Assembly: GCA_947361225.1 (NCBI GenBank) | Contig: CANAIK010000013.1 | Span: 1-36,044, forward strand | Direction: 5' to 3' | From: an uncultured bacterium | GTDB lineage: Bacteria > Cyanobacteriota > Vampirovibrionia > Gastranaerophilales > Gastranaerophilaceae | Length of the DNA: 36,044 bases | Part shown: one piece after another, positions 32,685 through 36,044 of the stretch | Layout: every line of letters starts with the position of its first letter | Numbering within the stretch: the first letter of the stretch is position 1 | Made by a program: the position numbers and the translations under genes | Notes under the pieces: model-generated | The model's input: the letters and a program-made list of their open reading frames with translations, nothing else | The model's database searches: none | Told to the model about the DNA's origin: nothing

Positions 32685-33197
32685 TTATAAATTTTTTAAA
32701 TCCTCGGTTGCATCCAGTTTTTTAACGAGTGCTTTAATATCGCCTTTTAGTTTAAAGTATTCCTTAAATTTATTTGTAGTTCTAATATTATAACTTCTTC
32801 CGTTTTTGTCCTTGGACCGAGATATTAAACCCTGTTCCAATAATTCTTGAATGTGTTCGTAAGCTGCGGGTCTTAATTCTTTTAAATATGATTGTCGAAT
32901 CGGTTCTTTTAGCGCAATTACCGTTAAAGTTTTTAGAATTGCGGGTTTAAGTTCAACCGGGCACAATTTTTCAACAATATCCAAGTGTTCTGCTTTAACT
33001 TGAATTATATATCCGTCTTCATCGTCAAGTTCCAGGGCGCCATTTCGAGACGAATAATCAAACATTAAATCAAGCAAAGCTTGTTCTGTTTCATCCTCTG
33101 ATAAACCCAAAATTTGTGCTATTTCGATTGGCTGCATAGCCCTTGAAGTAACGAATAGAACTGCTTCAATTTTCGCTTTTAATTCTTCAGTTTCCAT
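32685..33197 (-). CDS. scpB: Segregation and condensation protein B
   Basis: A 170-residue kleisin-associated subunit of the SMC-ScpAB condensin, which compacts and separates replicated chromosomes. It is made of two winged-helix domains: residues ~1-80 (LKAKIEAVLFVTSRAMQPIEIAQILGL) and ~85-160 (LKPAILKTLTVIALKEPIRQ, SRSKDKNGRSYNIRTTNKF), typical of ScpB. The start has GAGGTAAAC upstream and overlaps scpA by 11 nt. The downstream RNR-like gene begins 3 nt after its stop. Confidence 0.94.
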   Translation of the reverse strand: METEELKAKIEAVLFVTSRAMQPIEIAQILGLSEDETEQALLDLMFDYSSRNGALELDDEDGYIIQVKAEHLDIVEKLCPVELKPAILKTLTVIALKEPIRQSYLKELRPAAYEHIQELLEQGLISRSKDKNGRSYNIRTTNKFKEYFKLKGDIKALVKKLDATEDLKNL

Positions 33198-34047
33198 TGT
33201 TTACCTCGGCTTTTTTTACAAATAACTGTCCCCAGAATTCATTCTGGAAAATTTCAAATTGGTTTTCACGTGCTAAAAATAAAAGTGCAATATAAGCGCT
33301 GCTTCTGTCAAACCCCAGAAGACAAAGCTCCCTAAGTTCGATATTATCTTCCCTTGATAGAATTTGATTTAAGTTTTGACGCATTTTTTCAACAACTTCT
33401 TCCACATATTCCTCGTGCGCCAATTCCTTAATTTGTTCGGCTTTTAAACTTGCATAATTTCGAACCCTTCTTTCTTTTCTATCAAGCGCACTTTTAATTG
33501 CGTATTTTTTTTCTAATTCTTCATAGAATTGAATGTGGCGGATTAAATCTTTAAGGGTTACGGTTCTTTTTCTGTTTAATCTTGTTGAAGTCCTTCTTTG
33601 CAACACTTCATCAAAAGAAATTATGTTATTAGAAGGGATTTGCATTTGTTCGTACGAATCATCCGAAAAATCGTCCTCAAAATAGTCCAAGGGTTCAACT
33701 TCAAAATCCTCAACAGAAATTCCTCTTAATATATCTGATTTGATTTTTAATAAAGTAGAAGAAAACAAAAGAGCTTTCCCGATAGAGCGCAAATTATCCT
33801 GTTTAAGCTCTTGGATTCTTTCTAAATATTTATCATACAAATCAACAATATCAATATTCCAAGGATCAACTTTTCCCATTTTAACAAGGTCCAGAATAAT
33901 TTCAATAGCGTCGGTTTTTACGTCTTTTTTAATTCCGTTGCTTGAAATAAATTCAGGATTCGAAAAATCAACGGTTCCGTCTAGAACTTCGATATTATCA
34001 AGAATTGTTTTATCTTCTATATAAAAATTGCTAATCGCATTGGACAT
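33187..34047 (-). CDS. scpA: Segregation and condensation protein A (kleisin)
   Basis: A 286-residue kleisin that bridges the SMC neck and cap and recruits ScpB. The N-terminal part (IEIILDLVKMGKVDPWNIDI, VDLYDKYLERI, LLFSSTLLKIKSDIL; ~45-115) is the conserved SMC-neck-binding region. A variable acidic middle (~115-145) follows, and the C-terminal part (IELRELCLLGFDRSSAYIALLFLARENQFEIFQ; ~233-268) is the winged helix that contacts the SMC head. AAAGGG lies before the start, ten nucleotides after the smc stop. It is part of a compact smc-scpA-scpB operon. Confidence 0.95.
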   Translation of the reverse strand: MSNAISNFYIEDKTILDNIEVLDGTVDFSNPEFISSNGIKKDVKTDAIEIILDLVKMGKVDPWNIDIVDLYDKYLERIQELKQDNLRSIGKALLFSSTLLKIKSDILRGISVEDFEVEPLDYFEDDFSDDSYEQMQIPSNNIISFDEVLQRRTSTRLNRKRTVTLKDLIRHIQFYEELEKKYAIKSALDRKERRVRNYASLKAEQIKELAHEEYVEEVVEKMRQNLNQILSREDNIELRELCLLGFDRSSAYIALLFLARENQFEIFQNEFWGQLFVKKAEVNNGN

Positions 34048-34057
34048 TATTTACCCT

Positions 34058-36044
34058 TTATTCATCTTTCAACTTAACACCGGAAATTTTTGTAACCCCT
34101 TTGTCTTTTTGCGTTACCCCAATCATTCTATCGGCGTTATCTAACATTGGCTTTCTTAATGATACCACAACAAACTGCGCAGTTTTTGATTGTTTTGTAA
34201 TAATCGAAGACAATCTTTCAACATTGGGTCCGTCAAGATGCATATCAACTTCATCGAACGCATAAAAAGGACTTGGAAGATACTTTTGAATTGCAAACAC
34301 AAACGCTAAAGCCGTCAAAGATTTTTCCCCACCTGACATCGCAGCCAATTTTTGATTTTTTTTGTCCCTAATATTCGCAGCGAACGTTAAACCGCCCGAA
34401 AAGGGATCTTGCTCGTTTTCCAATACAAGGGTTCCTTCACCTTCTGATAATTGCGCAAAAACTTCTTTAAAGTTAGTGTTAATCGCCCTATAAGCCTCTA
34501 AAAAAGTGTCTTTTTTTAAAGTTTGATAACCGTTCATTCTAACTTTAATTTCGTTTTTCTCATTCTCCAAGGTAAGAACTTTTTCCTTGTAGTTGTTCTG
34601 TCTTTCTAAAACCTCGTCGTATTCGGTTAAAGCCCTCATATTAACAGGTTCCAGTTCGTCCATCTTTTTTTGAAGTTTAGAAATTCTAGAATTAATTTCA
34701 TCTAAAGAAATATCAACCTTCTCAAGTTTCTCAGGATTAATCCCGATTTGTTTAAATTCCTCTAAGATTTTTTCTAAAATTGGTTCTAATTCCCTTCTTC
34801 TTGCTTTATAGCTTTCTTCCTGTTCGTTTAATCTATCTAAGTCGTCTTGAGCTTTATTTTTGCTTGTTTTTAAGTTTAAAAGCTCTTCAGATAGAACATC
34901 TCTTTTTTGCTGGAGTTCAACTAAATTTTTTCCTAATTCCTCAATTTCTTTTTCCAGTTGTTCAATTTCTTTTTTAATTTCAATTGAATCGGATTTAAAT
35001 TGCTCAATTTCTTTTTTCAAGCTTTCATTGTCATTGCTTAGTTTTTCAATATCATTCTGTCTTGTTGAAATTTGAGTTTGTTGGAATTTTATTTGATTCT
35101 CGTCTTTTTCAATCTCGTTTTCTTTAGTCATTATTGCTTTTTCAAGATTTTTAATAACAAGTTCCACCCCTTGGGTTTTTTCTTTAAGTTTTTTTAGTTC
35201 CCCTTCATCGATTAATTTTTCAACTTCTAAAAGTTCTTCTTGGGTAGAATTTATTAACTCGTTTAGCTTAATATGTTTTTCTTCAATCAAATCGAGTTCA
35301 CGATTTAACTTTTCGTTTTTATCCTTTAGGATTCTAAGCTCGTTTTCCCCTTCTTTTATAATATCCAAAGCTTTTTCATTGTTATTAATCAAATTTTTAA
35401 GTTCAATTTTAGCTGAATTTAAAGTATTTAAACTTGTGGAATATTTTTGTCTTGTATCGTTTAGTCTTCGCTCTAAATCCTTTTCCAGCTGGATTAGTTC
35501 TTTTGCTTTTGATTCGAAATCAAAAAGCGCTTTTTTATATTTTTCCAATTCTCTTTCTTGGGTTTTATCAAAAAAAGATGTATTCTTTTTCTTTGCTCCA
35601 CCTGTTATTAACCCGCTTTTTTCTGTGATATCGCCCTCTAAAGTTACAACTCTATATTTCCCTGCTAATTTTTTAGCACAATTCTCATCCTCAACCACAA
35701 CTGTTTCACCAAGGGCAAAATAAAAAGCGTCTGTGTATTTATCGTCGAAATCAATTAAATTAATAGCAAAATCAATAACCCCTTTTTCTTTAGGGAGCGC
35801 TAGTCTTGAGGGCGCTTTTTTAATTATGCTTAAAGGAATAAAAGAAGCCCTGTCTCGACCTTGAGATCGAAGAATTTGGATAGCTCGATAAGCCGTATCT
35901 TGATCATCAACAACAATTGAATAAGCTCTTGCGCCCATTGCAACATTGATTGCGTCGATATATTCGCTTTCAATATCCGCCAGCTGAGCTAAAGGCTCGT
36001 GAACTCCTTTAATGTGCGCATTCATAACAGTTTCAATACCGGAG
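34058..36044 (-). CDS. smc: Chromosome partition protein SMC, hinge to C terminus (5' end outside window)
   Basis: About 661 codons of the SMC ATPase; the frame stays open to the window edge, so the Walker A head and first coiled coil are missing. Present are the hinge (GVHEPLAQL, AINVAMGARAYSIVVDD, LEGDITEKSGLITGGAKKKN; up to ~residue 160 of the visible part), a long right-handed coiled coil (~165-500), and the C-terminal head with signature AAMSGGEKSLTALAF, Walker B FYAFDEVDMHLDG, D-loop and VVSLRKPMLDNADRMIGVTQ. In many SMCs the last segment reads ITH; VVSLR is, from memory, typical of Cyanobacteria and relatives. The head dimerises on ATP and with ScpAB forms the bacterial condensin ring. 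Confidence 0.97.
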   Translation of the reverse strand, partial: SGIETVMNAHIKGVHEPLAQLADIESEYIDAINVAMGARAYSIVVDDQDTAYRAIQILRSQGRDRASFIPLSIIKKAPSRLALPKEKGVIDFAINLIDFDDKYTDAFYFALGETVVVEDENCAKKLAGKYRVVTLEGDITEKSGLITGGAKKKNTSFFDKTQERELEKYKKALFDFESKAKELIQLEKDLERRLNDTRQKYSTSLNTLNSAKIELKNLINNNEKALDIIKEGENELRILKDKNEKLNRELDLIEEKHIKLNELINSTQEELLEVEKLIDEGELKKLKEKTQGVELVIKNLEKAIMTKENEIEKDENQIKFQQTQISTRQNDIEKLSNDNESLKKEIEQFKSDSIEIKKEIEQLEKEIEELGKNLVELQQKRDVLSEELLNLKTSKNKAQDDLDRLNEQEESYKARRRELEPILEKILEEFKQIGINPEKLEKVDISLDEINSRISKLQKKMDELEPVNMRALTEYDEVLERQNNYKEKVLTLENEKNEIKVRMNGYQTLKKDTFLEAYRAINTNFKEVFAQLSEGEGTLVLENEQDPFSGGLTFAANIRDKKNQKLAAMSGGEKSLTALAFVFAIQKYLPSPFYAFDEVDMHLDGPNVERLSSIITKQSKTAQFVVVSLRKPMLDNADRMIGVTQKDKGVTKISGVKLKDE

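Overview
The window is AT-rich bacterial chromosome with densely packed genes, short Shine-Dalgarno leaders and the standard code: TGA acts as a stop at the ATGA overlaps of ruvC and lspA. The cell envelope looks diderm (S-layer-homology protein, signal peptidase II, PBP1A, many exported proteins). The SMC ATPase tail carries a VVSLRKPM/IGVTQ segment that, from memory, resembles cyanobacterial SMC. The prepilin leader KKAFSLIELLISLITISVI and the SLH protein also fit. My best guess, an inference only, is a gut-type non-photosynthetic relative of Cyanobacteria (Vampirovibrionia/Melainabacteria, e.g. Gastranaerophilales).

Layout. 1-1064: 3' end of serS and a small exported protein. 1072-7855: a ~6.8 kb block bounded by inverted copies of an intergenic repeat. 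It holds an M48-type metalloprotease, an exported protein, two small HTH regulators and two very large cysteine-rich type IV prepilin-like proteins, transcribed convergently with near-identical terminators. 7862-10972 (minus): a housekeeping run of two exported proteins, lspA, an RluD-type pseudouridine synthase and a small membrane/coiled-coil protein. 11003-19222: a DUF115/MptE-like protein, then a chemosensory cluster (double-CheW protein, REC-GAF-degenerate GGDEF protein, minimal MCP, CheA-REC hybrid). It resembles a Pil-Chp/Pix pathway controlling type IV pili more than a flagellar one. 19310-22636: a GNAT-like protein, serA and hisF. 22636-24805: a GGDEF protein and a membrane-anchored class A beta-lactamase-like protein. 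24893-31140: an SLH protein, PBP1A, ruvC, a membrane protein, mtnA and infC (ATT start). 31452-36044 (minus): smc, scpA, scpB and, 3 nt downstream, a shortened class II ribonucleotide-reductase-like gene.

Most unusual points: (1) an RNR-like protein that keeps the fold signatures but lacks several catalytic residues, apparently in the smc-scpA-scpB operon; (2) the repeat-bounded prepilin cassette with two divergent HTH regulators and palindromes at both prepilin promoters; (3) a chemosensory system with no ligand domain on its MCP, beside the prepilin block. No tRNA, rRNA, CRISPR array, transposase or integrase was seen. All family assignments come from reading motifs by eye; no search was run.
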